Positions 18,513-26,980 of a stretch of DNA of 64,000 nt are shown piece after piece (position 1 is the stretch's first letter; each line of letters begins with the position of its first letter). The notes under the pieces are model-generated. The model did not search any database, was not told the DNA's origin, and saw only the letters and a list, made by a program, of their open reading frames with translations. The position numbers were made by a program, and so were the translations under genes. Origin of the DNA: JACRCT01 sp036504155 (GTDB lineage Bacteria > Myxococcota > Myxococcia > Myxococcales > UBA5297); the NCBI GenBank assembly GCA_036504155.1, contig DASXVQ010000042.1, positions 1-64,000 of the forward strand. Direction: 5' to 3'.

Positions 18513-20147
18513 CTAGTTGACCTGGATCTCGGTCATCATTCCGCCGAAGTTCTCGGCGTCGTTGGAGAGGTGGTCGAGGTTGGTGGAGTAGAGGAAGTAG
18601 GTGCCCTGCGGCACGTCGGTCGCGTCGAGGAGGACGTCGGCCGACTCCCCTCCTCCGAGGGTGATGGAGTTGGTGTCGTAGTAGAGGTTGTTGCCCGCCA
18701 GGTCGCGCAGCAGGCGCGCGTTCTGGGCGATGACCTTCATCGGGATGCCGATGGTCGCCAGCGTCGTGAACTCGGTCACGCTCAGGTCGGAGATGCGCAG
18801 CAGCGCCCGCGTCTGGCCCGCCGACTTGTCGATCTTGATGAGGGCGGGCACCGGCTGCGACGGCCGGGAGACGCCGTCGGCGGAGAGCGTGGAGATGGGG
18901 CCCGGCGCGACGGTGTCCGGGTAGCTGCGCCCGCTCAGCAGGAAGTACTTGTCCTTCATGTCCGCGAAGGCTTCCGGGTTGAAGGTCATGCCCACGTAGT
19001 GGAAGTTCGGGTCGAACCCCATCATCTGGATCGGGTACTCGACGTCGTAGCGGGTCGAGCCGTCGCCGTCGTTGTAGGCGTACCTGGCGCCGCCGGTGGC
19101 GGCGTTGGGCGGCGGGACCGGGGTCTGGCCGGTGCACAGCAGGTCCGAGCAGCCCATCCCCGTCGCCAGCGGGTCGACCGCGGCCTGCCTGTTCCCGGCG
19201 ATGAGCGCGTCGCGCAGCGACTGGTTGGCGTTGAGGCGGTTCTGGCGCGGGCGCACGTACAGCTGGCCCACCATCCCCATCTGCAGGTGCTCGGGCGGGG
19301 TGATGTGGCAGTGCCAGAAGTACGTCCCCGCGTCGGGGGCCGTGTAGTAGTAGGTGAAGCTTCCGGCGATGTTGATGGCCACCGAGGCGTCCGGGACGCC
19401 GTCGAAGTAGGACGAGGCGTTCGGGTAGCCGTGGAAGTGGACCGTGTGCTGCTCGAAGAGGTCCGGCCGCATGATCATTCCGGGGTTGCTCAGGGTCAGG
19501 AAGAACTCGTCGTCCTCGTCGATGGCCATCATCGGCGCCGGCGCGTTCCCGGCGAGGATGCCCATGTCCATGATCCCCGCCGGCTCGGTGATGGCCCCGT
19601 TGTTGGGCGTCGCCGCGACGTTGATGCCCGAGGGCAGCGTGCAGGCCACGCCGCTCGAGGCGCGGTCCGGGCATTCGGAGAGCGCCCGGCAGGGCTCGCC
19701 GGCGTTGGTGCCGCCGGAGCAGGTCCCCGCCCCCACCGTGGAGTAGTTGGGCCCGAGGTAGCCCGCGTTGAAGACGTCCGCGGTCGACGTCCCGGGCTTG
19801 CCGGCCTCGATGTCGGCCAGGCCGGAGAGCGGGCTGAAGGCGAACAGGTAGATCTGGTGGCCGTCGCCCATGGTGGCGAAGCCGTCGCCGCCGCCGACGT
19901 GCTGGCACTTGATCTGCCCGGGGTGGGCCGGGTCGACGCTGGCTCCCATCGGCAGGCAGGAGCCGGTCGCGTCCGGACAGTCGGGGGCCTTCTGGCAGGC
20001 CTGCCCGGCGTTGGTGCCCCCGGAGCACCGGCCCGGGTGCAGCGCGGTGATCGCCGGACACTGCACCCTGAATGACTGGGCGCTCGCCGGTGCACCGACG
20101 AGCATGACGGACATCGCGAGCAGCGCGCTTGTCGCAATGATCTTCAT
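18513..20147 (-). CDS. Multicopper-oxidase-like protein C (HFHG and WHCH type 1 site in the first domain)
   Basis: This 544-residue exported protein (signal peptide 1-24) is the first gene of the operon. Two copies of a cysteine motif CSGGTNAG (41-48 and 143-150) precede an oxidase-like region. The first cupredoxin domain has HFHG at 237-240 and FWHCHITPPEHLQMGM (H279, C280, H281, H287, M290/M292). A complete type 1 copper set and two of the four HxH pairs are therefore in domain 1, as in two-domain oxidases with their type 1 site in the first domain. The C-terminal domain (about 370-540; LRISDLSVTEFTTLATIG, GESADVLLDATDVPQGTYFLY) has the shape of an oxidase domain 2 but no HxH pair. AGGAGGAG precedes the ATG. 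It appears to complement protein B. Confidence 0.88.
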   Translation of the reverse strand: MKIIATSALLAMSVMLVGAPASAQSFRVQCPAITALHPGRCSGGTNAGQACQKAPDCPDATGSCLPMGASVDPAHPGQIKCQHVGGGDGFATMGDGHQIYLFAFSPLSGLADIEAGKPGTSTADVFNAGYLGPNYSTVGAGTCSGGTNAGEPCRALSECPDRASSGVACTLPSGINVAATPNNGAITEPAGIMDMGILAGNAPAPMMAIDEDDEFFLTLSNPGMIMRPDLFEQHTVHFHGYPNASSYFDGVPDASVAINIAGSFTYYYTAPDAGTYFWHCHITPPEHLQMGMVGQLYVRPRQNRLNANQSLRDALIAGNRQAAVDPLATGMGCSDLLCTGQTPVPPPNAATGGARYAYNDGDGSTRYDVEYPIQMMGFDPNFHYVGMTFNPEAFADMKDKYFLLSGRSYPDTVAPGPISTLSADGVSRPSQPVPALIKIDKSAGQTRALLRISDLSVTEFTTLATIGIPMKVIAQNARLLRDLAGNNLYYDTNSITLGGGESADVLLDATDVPQGTYFLYSTNLDHLSNDAENFGGMMTEIQVN

Positions 20148-20171
20148 CTGCTCCTCCTGGACCAGGGCCAG

Positions 20172-20261
20172 GCCGTCGTTCGGACGGCGTTTCGTGAGCG
20201 GGAGACGACGGGGTGCGCGGCCCTGCGCACTCCCCTCCCGCCGGCTCTCGCAGAGAGCCGG
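20172..20261 (-). promoter_or_regulatory. Structured leader: three consecutive perfect hairpins upstream of the copper/haem operon
   Basis: Just upstream of the first operon gene (start at 20147) lie three perfect stem-loops: GCCGTC/GACGGC at 20172-20188 (5-base loop), GTGCGC/GCGCAC at 20213-20230 (6-base loop), and CCGGCTCTC/GAGAGCCGG at 20241-20261 (3-base loop). The motif GGAGACGACGG is repeated beside the second and third stems. If transcription starts further upstream, these would form a structured 5' UTR able to control the 15-kb operon. No known riboswitch class was recognised. Confidence 0.4.
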
Positions 20262-20759
20262 AGACGACGGTCTGTCTGGTTGGTGGATGCTGGTGGGACG
20301 TCAGGGAGATGGCGTCAGGCGTCCCATCCTCGCGGGGCGCACCGGCTGAGACTCGCTGCGGACGACCTCGACTTCGTGGACTGCGGTGAAACCCGATGTG
20401 TGGCCTTCGATGCAGGTGCCGCTCGCACGGTTGCCTACCTGCTTCCCGACTTAATGGGGGAGACCTCCACCCGGACAATTCCCCCGCGATTTTGCGCAGC
20501 CTGCTCGACAAGGTTCGCTAAAGGACTCTTGCGGCGGAGTCAGAGGTCCTGCTCGCATTCACCCATCGTGCGAGTGGCCTGCGCCCCTTCGTTGCCGGCG
20601 CCCGTCCGGCGCAGCGAGGCCTCTCGCGGCTTGCGCCGGAGTCGCGCGCCGCGCTCGGGAAGAGCGCAGCGAGACCTCGGCGGTCGGCAGGCGGTCGCCG
20701 GAACGGCGTCCCGCAGCGCAGTCGGTGATGCCAGACGGCGCGACACGCCTCGTCGGCGA
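20262..20759. other. Gene-free stretch upstream of the copper/haem operon
   Basis: No convincing coding sequence was found here on either strand. A weak minus-strand promoter-like pair (TTGTCC, 18 bases, TTAAGT; about 20480-20450) lies roughly 300 bases before protein C and could begin the leader transcript. Otherwise the stretch shows nothing recognisable. Confidence 0.4.
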
Positions 20760-20981
20760 CTACAGCACCAAGGCCCCGACGCTCAGCTTCGCGTACTGGA
20801 GCTTCCAGCCTCTGGGCGGAGCCATGCACATCCCGTCGTCCCGGGCGAAGGCGCAGACCCCGGGCAGGGAGTGCTTGCCACAAGAGGCGGAGTTGAAGAG
20901 GCGGCAGCCGACGGTCCGGTCCGCGCGGTCGCCGATTTGGAGCTGGGCGTGATTTCTGGGGGCGGGGTCGGCGAGTGCCAT
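20760..20981 (-). CDS. Small cysteine-containing protein, unidentified
   Basis: The 73-residue reading starts at ATG 20981; a GTG at 21008 would add nine residues. It contains a compact four-cysteine pattern, TVGCRLFNSASCGKHSLPG followed by VCAFARDDGMCMAPPRGWK. This is more protein-like than the surrounding frames, and the order GCRLF..ASCGKHS..GVCAF..DGMC could bind a metal. No Shine-Dalgarno of note is seen, and the gene stands alone between the copper/haem operon and tRNA-Ser(TGA). It resembles small conserved hypothetical proteins but cannot be named. Confidence 0.4.
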   Translation of the reverse strand: MALADPAPRNHAQLQIGDRADRTVGCRLFNSASCGKHSLPGVCAFARDDGMCMAPPRGWKLQYAKLSVGALVL

Positions 20982-21008
20982 CGGGGTTGACCGTAGCACG
21001 TCGGCCAC

Positions 21009-21309
21009 CTTGCCGCCCGACGCCCTCTCCGATGCAGCATCGCTTCCGAGCGACGGCTGCCTGCCTGAAGGGGCAGCGCGCGAGTTCGTCCGCGCCGACC
21101 TGCGACCCGTGCTGCGCGAGGGTGTTCGCGGTTCTCGTCCGCTTGGCCTGCTCGCGGCGAAGGGCGTCCGGCCGCGCTGGGCCCCGGGTCGATCGAGATG
21201 ACGATCGGCTACGCCACTGGTCGCCGGACGTGAAGCGCGGCGCAGTGAGGCTGCTGGACTCCGTGAAGAGCGAGGGAAGATTTGCGGAGGTGCAGCCGCT
21301 CCTAAAGGA
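21009..21309. other. Gene-free stretch before tRNA-Ser(TGA)
   Basis: About 300 bases with no supported gene on either strand and no repeat or promoter that stands out. It separates the small Cys-rich ORF from the terminator of tRNA-Ser(TGA). Confidence 0.5.
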
Positions 21310-21333
21310 AAGGCCCCGGAGATCCGGGGCCTT
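21310..21333 (-). terminator. Terminator of tRNA-Ser(TGA)
   Basis: A perfect 10-bp stem (AAGGCCCCGG/CCGGGGCCTT) with a 4-base loop is followed on the minus strand by TTTCCTTT, six bases beyond the 3' end of tRNA-Ser(TGA). Confidence 0.8.
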
Positions 21334-21339
21334 CGTGAG

Positions 21340-21427
21340 CGGAGGAGAAGGGAGTCGAACCCCTGGTGGGCGTGAACCCACGGCGGTTTTCAAGACCGCT
21401 GCCTTAGACCAGCTCGGCCACTCCTCC
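21340..21427 (-). tRNA. tRNA-Ser (anticodon TGA)
   Basis: An 88-base class II tRNA on the minus strand: acceptor GGAGGAG/CTCCTCC, D arm GGCCGAGCTGGTCTAAGGC, anticodon stem GCGGT/ACCGC around CTTGAAA (TGA), a long variable arm CGTGGGTTCACGCCCACC, and a T arm with GGTTCGACTCC. CCA is not encoded. Confidence 0.97.
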
Positions 21428-21520
21428 AGACTGCGGCGCCACCCTACAACAACCGGCCCGCGCCCTGCCACGGGCCGAGGCGGCCGCGAGAGCCGTGTCC
21501 GTCCTCATCGCCTTCGAGCG

Positions 21521-23899
21521 TCAGGTCGGGCTCGTCGCCGCAGCGGCGGCCTCGACCGCCTCCCACATGCGGATGACCGCCTCGGCGGACTGGAAGAGCT
21601 TTGCGAACGCCTCGGCCTGCTCCGTGTCCTTCTTCGCCAGCTCGCTGAGCGCGAAGAGGAAGTCGGGGAGGAGGCCGTAGGTCGAAAGGCCGTCGTGGTG
21701 GAAGTCGAACTCCTTGTCGCCGACCCGCTGCCTGCCCATCTCGATGGGGTGAGCCGGGTCGCGGCTCAAGCTCGCCGGCATCCTGAAGGGATACGCAATC
21801 GGCTTGGCGCAGAACGGAATCTGGAAGGCGAAGCCGTTCATGTCCGTCCCGAGCGCGACCGAGCCGTCGGTCCCCAGGACCGCCACCGCCTCACGGTAGG
21901 CCGCGAGCCAGCGCGCGACGGGATCCTCGACGACTTCGACGCGGACGTCGGCGATGTCCCAGGTGTCGGCCATCAGGCCGCCGGCCAGATCCGCGGCGAT
22001 CTTCAGCGACACCAGGTCCCCGCGCGTCGTGCCCGGCGGCAGCTCCACGATCCGCTGGTACGTGGCCTGGGGGACCCACGGCAAACCACCATTGAGGTCC
22101 ACGACCACCGAGGGCTTGTCGAGGATCTGGACCTCGGCGCGCGCGCGGCTGTTCGGGCCCAGGCCGTCCCGTCCCACGCCGATGAGGACCCGGAGATAGC
22201 CCACCGGATCCTCGTCTGCGATCGGATCGGGCGTGCGGAGCTTGGTCGTCCATTCCGGATGGACACCGGAGAAGCGGCGCCAGGGGTTGCCGCGAAGGTC
22301 CAGCAGCCTCTTGCGCGGAGAGGTGGGCGTGCTCTCGACGTCGACGGTGAGGCTCCTGACGTCCCACACGTCTCCATTGATCCCGCCCTGGTTCGTGGTC
22401 TTGATTCCGAAGGAAGCGAGATCGCCGACGACCAGCCCCGCGGGGAGCCTCCACTCCACCTCGTGGACGCTTTGCTTCGCCCACCTCTGCGTTCCGTTCA
22501 GCTCGAGGCGATATCGGAAGCCGTTGCGCAACTGCAGCTCGGCCAGCGCGTTGTCCTGGCCGCCCCGCAAGTCGTCGTCGCCCGTCTCCACGACGATCAC
22601 CAGGTTCGTCGCCGGCAGGTCTGCCGTGATCGCGGGGCGGCGCTCGAGCGAGAGCACGTGGGAGTTCTTGGAGGTCGTGAGGCGAGCGAGCGGCTCGCCC
22701 TCGGCATGGAGCAGGAGCCGCCCGTATTCGCCGGGGTCCGTCCCCAGCCCGAACACGCCGCCCAGCTCGCCCATCCGCCGTGCGTCCTCGACCCGCATCC
22801 AGCGCTCGCTGTCGCCGGAGGCGCCCCGCAGGCCCGCGTGGGAGTTCATCACCGGGCAGCCCTGGTCCGCCGCCAGCGAGAGCGTCGCCTCCTGGCTGGC
22901 CTGGGACATGTGGGCGAGATCGACCAGCAGGCCGGCGCGCAGGAGCTTCGCCACGTCGCCGCCGCCGTTGCTCAGCCCTTGGGGGTTGCGGTGCCCCGGC
23001 TCCGGCTCGGCGCCCGTGCCCTGGTACCCGAGCTGCCGGTACTCGTCGTCGCCGATGGGCTTGACGTCCACCACGCCCAGCGCGGCGCTGGTCAGCTTCA
23101 GCGGCCTCTGGAGCCGGAACTGGAGCGCGGCGTCTTCCTTGGCTTCGTAGAAGTGGCCGTTGAGGAACTGGTTCGCGCTGTTGAACACGTCGCTGTACAG
23201 GGCGACTCCGCCGAAGGCGTTGTTCGCCAGGTGGATGGGGACGACCTGCCGGACGTCGAAGTCCCTCTTCAGGGCGAGGATGTCGTCGGCGTCGAGCGAG
23301 TCCATCTCGACGCTCAAGATGAGGGCGAGCCGGTTGCCCTCGATGGCGGCGCGCGCCTCCGCGGCCGTGCGCACCACCGACATCCACGAGGCGTTGCGCG
23401 AGGCGAGCTCGCGCAGGAACGCGAGCTGGGCACGAACGGACTCGAGCTCGAGCTGCTTGTCCGGCCTCGGCGCCGGCGCGGTGATCTTCCGGTTCCACAG
23501 CATCGAGAGGAGCTGGTTGTCGGTGGCGCTGGCGATCATCAGGCGCAGGCCGCCGTCGTAGGCGCGCCGGATCCAGGTGACGTGCATCTCCTGGTGGAAG
23601 ACGTCCGCCGGGGTCGGCCAGTTCTCGAAGCCCGGCCAGCCGCCGGGTCCGTGGGCCTGGTGCCCGAGCTGGTCCAGCTGCGCCAGGATCCTCTTTCGGG
23701 TCTCGATGCGAACCACGTCGTAGGTGTGGCTGGAGTGGGTGCAGGCGTCGCAGCGCTGCAGGTCGACGGCGATCGTCGCCGGGGCCTGGTCGAGCGCACC
23801 GCCCGGATGCCCCCAGAACAGCCCTGCGCCCTCGGGTCCTGACCCGAAGCCGAGGTGCGACGCCGGATGGGCGTGAAGGTCCGCGACTCCCCAAACCAT
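21521..23899 (-). CDS. Membrane-dipeptidase-like (M19) amidohydrolase with a large inserted region
   Basis: The 792-residue protein has amidohydrolase (metallo TIM-barrel) landmarks in order: DLHAHP at 7-12, LILSVEMDSLDADD (about 200), VPIHLANNAFGG, LLVDLAHMS (about 310), VMNSHAGLR (about 330), and LGTDMNGF near 700. These fit the renal dipeptidase (M19) pattern of two metal-binding His/Asp sets. An insert of about 300 residues lies between GVFGLGTDPGEYG and the last barrel strand. It contains two repeats of a beta-sandwich-like pattern (ITADLPATNLVIVVETGDDDLRGG...; GYLRVLIGVGRDGLGPNSRA...), each ending in DVWDVRSLTVDVE or DTWDIADVRVEVVE. No signal peptide is obvious. The ATG at 23899 has GGGAGGG upstream. 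The substrate is unknown; catalytic activity is inferred from the retained metal ligands. Confidence 0.8.
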   Translation of the reverse strand: MVWGVADLHAHPASHLGFGSGPEGAGLFWGHPGGALDQAPATIAVDLQRCDACTHSSHTYDVVRIETRKRILAQLDQLGHQAHGPGGWPGFENWPTPADVFHQEMHVTWIRRAYDGGLRLMIASATDNQLLSMLWNRKITAPAPRPDKQLELESVRAQLAFLRELASRNASWMSVVRTAAEARAAIEGNRLALILSVEMDSLDADDILALKRDFDVRQVVPIHLANNAFGGVALYSDVFNSANQFLNGHFYEAKEDAALQFRLQRPLKLTSAALGVVDVKPIGDDEYRQLGYQGTGAEPEPGHRNPQGLSNGGGDVAKLLRAGLLVDLAHMSQASQEATLSLAADQGCPVMNSHAGLRGASGDSERWMRVEDARRMGELGGVFGLGTDPGEYGRLLLHAEGEPLARLTTSKNSHVLSLERRPAITADLPATNLVIVVETGDDDLRGGQDNALAELQLRNGFRYRLELNGTQRWAKQSVHEVEWRLPAGLVVGDLASFGIKTTNQGGINGDVWDVRSLTVDVESTPTSPRKRLLDLRGNPWRRFSGVHPEWTTKLRTPDPIADEDPVGYLRVLIGVGRDGLGPNSRARAEVQILDKPSVVVDLNGGLPWVPQATYQRIVELPPGTTRGDLVSLKIAADLAGGLMADTWDIADVRVEVVEDPVARWLAAYREAVAVLGTDGSVALGTDMNGFAFQIPFCAKPIAYPFRMPASLSRDPAHPIEMGRQRVGDKEFDFHHDGLSTYGLLPDFLFALSELAKKDTEQAEAFAKLFQSAEAVIRMWEAVEAAAAATSPT

Positions 23900-23948
23900 G
23901 ATGGATTCCCTCCCGAGCGCGACGCGCGCTCGTCCTCTTCCCTAACGC

Positions 23949-25991
23949 CTACAGCCTCTTCCGGGCCGCTTCCGCCGCGGAGAGCAGGCCGGCGACGACC
24001 TCTTGCACGCGCGTCGCGGCCTGGTCGGCCACCGCCTGCGCCTCGGCGGTCCCGGCGGTCTGGTCGTTGAGCACGCGCAGGGCTCCGAGCACCTGTTGCA
24101 CTCCCGTGTCCTGCTGGCTGACCGCGGTGGCGATCTCCCGCGCATCCGTGCCCGCCGAGGCCGCGATCGAGGCGACCTCGCGCAGCTGCTCGCCGCTCTG
24201 GCGGATGCGCCCAATCACCTCTTGGACCTCGCGCGCCCCACCGTCCGCCAGCCGCACCATCTCGGTGACCGCGCCGTGGATCTCGCGGAGCGCCTTGGCG
24301 ACCTTGTCGGCCGACGACGCCGAAGCCTCGGCCAGCCGGCGCATCTCGCCGGCCACCACCGCGAAACCGCGCCCCTGCTCCCCGGCTCGCGCGGCCTCCA
24401 GACCGGCGTTCAGCGCCATCAGCCGCGACTGCGCGGCGAGGTCCTTGACCGCGTGGGCGACGCCCACCAGCTCCTGCGAGTGCTCGCCGAGCCTGGCCGC
24501 CTGGTGCGCGGTCGCGCCGACCGCCGCCTTGACCGAGTCCAGCCCGGAGAAAGTCTGCGCGATCGCCTCGTCGCTGACCTTGCCTGCCGCCTCGGCGCGC
24601 GCGGCGCCGCCCAGCACCGCGCCGGCCCGCGTCTTGGCCACGCTGGAGGCCTGGCCGATCTCGCTGGTGGTCGATTGCGCCTCGACCAAGGCCTGCCCTT
24701 GGTTGCGAAGCGCCTCGGCCTGCGTCTGCGCCGCTCGGCTCAGGCCGGTCACCGCCTCCCCCAGCCGCTGCGCCCAACCCGCCAGATCGCCGACGAACTT
24801 GCGCACGTCGCCTTCCCGGGCCTTCAGCTCCTGCGCCTGCTTCTCGGTGACTTGGACGAGCCCCAGGTAGCGCCGGGCCACGATCGCGACGTTGGCGGAC
24901 AGCGCCGCGGCGGCCCCCAGGATGCTCCAGCCGATGTTGATCCCGCCCACCACGCCACCGAGCCCCTCGAGGAGCAGCGAGCCGGCGAAGATTCCCACGC
25001 CGACCAGGAAGACCCAGACCTCACGATTGCCCCTGAGGATCTCCAGGACGCTGACCAGGACGATGGTGGCCACGCCACCGACGGCGAGGGGCGCGAAGAC
25101 GACGAGCAGCTTGACCCACGGCAGTCCCACCAGGATGCCCAACCAGCAGAGGCCGGCGCCGATGAGCTCCGCCTTGAGGACCTTCGCCAGCCAGGGACGC
25201 TGCACGGTGCTGATCGACGCGGAGACGAACCCGACCAGCGACGGCGGGAGGGCGAACACGGAGAGGAGCACCGCGAAGTAGGCCGATCGCTGCGACCCGA
25301 AGACCGCCGCGACGAGGTTCTCCTCGAAGCCCACGAACAGCCCTATCGCCAGCGCGGTGCACGCGAAATACAGGAAGAGGCGCTGGCGCCGCGCGGCCCC
25401 GTAGAGCAGCGCCGCCAGCCCGAGGACGATCGCGACCGCCGCAAACGCCACTTTCGGCAGGCCGCGCTCGGTCATGTCCTTCAACAGGTCGCCGTATTCG
25501 CCCAACTTCGGGCCTTCCACGCCGATGGTCTGGCTCGACTGCAGGCGCAGCAGGAGGTTCTTGCCCACCGCCTCCGGCGGAATCCGGAACAGGTGCCCCT
25601 CCTGGTGCGCGGGCTTGCCCCAGCCGTCGGGCACCACCGTGCCAGAGGCGTAGGGGCGCTTGCCCTCGAACCAGATCTCCAGCGCCCCTCCTGAAACCTG
25701 GGCCAGCAGGAGCGCCGGATCACGCACGGGGACCTTCGGCGCGGGCACCGGGATGGCCATCCACAGCAGGGAGCTGTCGTCGCGCCCCGGTGGCTCCTCC
25801 ATGAAGGCGCAGGGCGAGAGGCTCTCCAGGAACGCGGCCTCGTCGAAGGCGGGCTGGCCAGGGAGCGTCGGGGGATCGCCCCAACGGCAGCGCGGCTGCG
25901 CCTCCGCGGCCCACGGCCAGAGCAGGCCGAGCCCTGCCGAAAGGCACAGAACGGAGAGGATTCGCTGATGGGCACGACGGGGGGAACGCAT
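23949..25991 (-). CDS. 7TM-DISM receptor fused to a methyl-accepting chemotaxis signalling domain
   Basis: The 680-residue protein begins with a signal peptide (about 1-31). An extracellular beta-rich DISM-type sensor domain follows (about 35-175, with SSLLWMAIPVPAPKV and GHLFRIPPEAVGKNLLLRL). Then come about seven transmembrane helices (about 178-375), with no clear HAMP domain. The cytoplasmic half (about 385-680) is a long coiled coil carrying the MCP hairpin tip (SRLMALNAGLEAARAGEQGR then GFAVVAGEMRRLAEASASSA). MCP domains control CheA kinases. The usual receptor has two membrane helices and a HAMP, so this architecture is unusual. No che genes lie nearby, and the ligand is unknown. It is followed 49 bases on by the M19-like gene and is probably co-transcribed with it. 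Confidence 0.88.
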   Translation of the reverse strand: MRSPRRAHQRILSVLCLSAGLGLLWPWAAEAQPRCRWGDPPTLPGQPAFDEAAFLESLSPCAFMEEPPGRDDSSLLWMAIPVPAPKVPVRDPALLLAQVSGGALEIWFEGKRPYASGTVVPDGWGKPAHQEGHLFRIPPEAVGKNLLLRLQSSQTIGVEGPKLGEYGDLLKDMTERGLPKVAFAAVAIVLGLAALLYGAARRQRLFLYFACTALAIGLFVGFEENLVAAVFGSQRSAYFAVLLSVFALPPSLVGFVSASISTVQRPWLAKVLKAELIGAGLCWLGILVGLPWVKLLVVFAPLAVGGVATIVLVSVLEILRGNREVWVFLVGVGIFAGSLLLEGLGGVVGGINIGWSILGAAAALSANVAIVARRYLGLVQVTEKQAQELKAREGDVRKFVGDLAGWAQRLGEAVTGLSRAAQTQAEALRNQGQALVEAQSTTSEIGQASSVAKTRAGAVLGGAARAEAAGKVSDEAIAQTFSGLDSVKAAVGATAHQAARLGEHSQELVGVAHAVKDLAAQSRLMALNAGLEAARAGEQGRGFAVVAGEMRRLAEASASSADKVAKALREIHGAVTEMVRLADGGAREVQEVIGRIRQSGEQLREVASIAASAGTDAREIATAVSQQDTGVQQVLGALRVLNDQTAGTAEAQAVADQAATRVQEVVAGLLSAAEAARKRL

Positions 25992-26140
25992 GTGCGGTCG
26001 GCATCATACCCTTGGACCGGTAATGGGATGCGCGCCGCGAGGAGCTTTTTTCGCGGAGGCAAAGTCCGCAGAAAAGGGCCGGCAGGCCCGGGCGCCCGAG
26101 CGGCTTCGACCCCGTCCGCACCCCGCCGCTCGCCGCGAAC

Positions 26141-26146
26141 TACAAT
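26141..26146 (+). promoter_or_regulatory. Candidate -10 element for the CsgG-like gene
   Basis: TACAAT, a near-consensus -10 hexamer in a GC-rich stretch, lies 32 bases before the ATG at 26179. No good -35 hexamer is seen at the usual distance. Confidence 0.35.
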
Positions 26147-26178
26147 GGGCCCGCCGTCCACTCGTTGGAGCCGCCGCC

Positions 26179-26931
26179 ATGCGCCGCCCGCTTCTCCTCG
26201 CCTCCGCCCTCCTGCTCCTCGGCGCCGCCGCTCCGAGTGCTGCGCCGGCACCGACGCCGGCGCCCACCGCCGAGCCCGCCAAGAACCGGGTGGCCGTCCT
26301 CTACTTCGAGTACACCGGCAAGAACGAAGACCTCTTCGTCCTGCGCAAGGGCCTCGCGCAGATGCTCGCCACCGACCTGGCCAACAGCGGCCAGATCTCG
26401 GTCGTCGAGCGCATGCGCCTGCAGGAGATCCTCGACGAGCTCAAGCTCACCCAGTCCCGGAAGTTCGACCCGTCGACCACCGCCAGGCTTGGGAAGCTGC
26501 TCGGCGTGCACTACCTCGTGATGGGCCACTTCTACGAGACGAAGGGGACGTTCGTCGTCCAGGCGCAGACGACCGACGCGGAGACGGGCGAGCACAAGGG
26601 CGACGTGTACGTAGCGGGCAAGTCCGACGACTTCCTCGAGCTCGAGCAGAAGATCGCCACCAGGCTGATCGAGAAGATCTCCAAGCTCGTCCCGCCCGCG
26701 ACCTCGACGCCGGCCCAGACCGGCTCCAGCGCCACGCCGCCCGACCCCTCGGCCAGTCCGAAGGCCTCGCCCCAGAAGCTCGCGGTGCAGACCGTCGTGA
26801 AGTACTCGAAGGCGCTCGACGCCCTCGACCGCAAGGACAGGGAGGCGGCGAAGAAGGAGCTGGAGTCGGTGGTCAAGGAGCAGCCCGACTTCAAGCTCGC
26901 CGCGAGCGAGCTCGCCGCGCTGATGCTCTAG
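26179..26931 (+). CDS. Exported CsgG-like protein
   Basis: The 250-residue product has a signal peptide (about 1-22), an Ala/Pro linker, and a domain of the CsgG/FlgT-like type (about 33-165). The pattern is VAVLYFEYTGKNEDLFVLRKGLA then QMLATDLANSGQISVVERMRLQEILDELKL, and LLGVHYLVMGHFYETKGTFVV. In this fold a mixed sheet with the VVER/LxxIL segment is typical of periplasmic and outer-membrane-associated proteins. The C-terminal ~85 residues are a Pro/Ser linker and a short TPR-like helical pair. The start is ATG 26179, with GGAG upstream. The same domain opens the 722-residue protein at 29222-31390, so the two flank the kinase at 27253-29181. Confidence 0.8.
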   Translation: MRRPLLLASALLLLGAAAPSAAPAPTPAPTAEPAKNRVAVLYFEYTGKNEDLFVLRKGLAQMLATDLANSGQISVVERMRLQEILDELKLTQSRKFDPSTTARLGKLLGVHYLVMGHFYETKGTFVVQAQTTDAETGEHKGDVYVAGKSDDFLELEQKIATRLIEKISKLVPPATSTPAQTGSSATPPDPSASPKASPQKLAVQTVVKYSKALDALDRKDREAAKKELESVVKEQPDFKLAASELAALML

Positions 26932-26980
26932 TACGAGCATCCGGAAGTTCAATCAGGGTTCGAGAAGGCCGGTTGGGACT

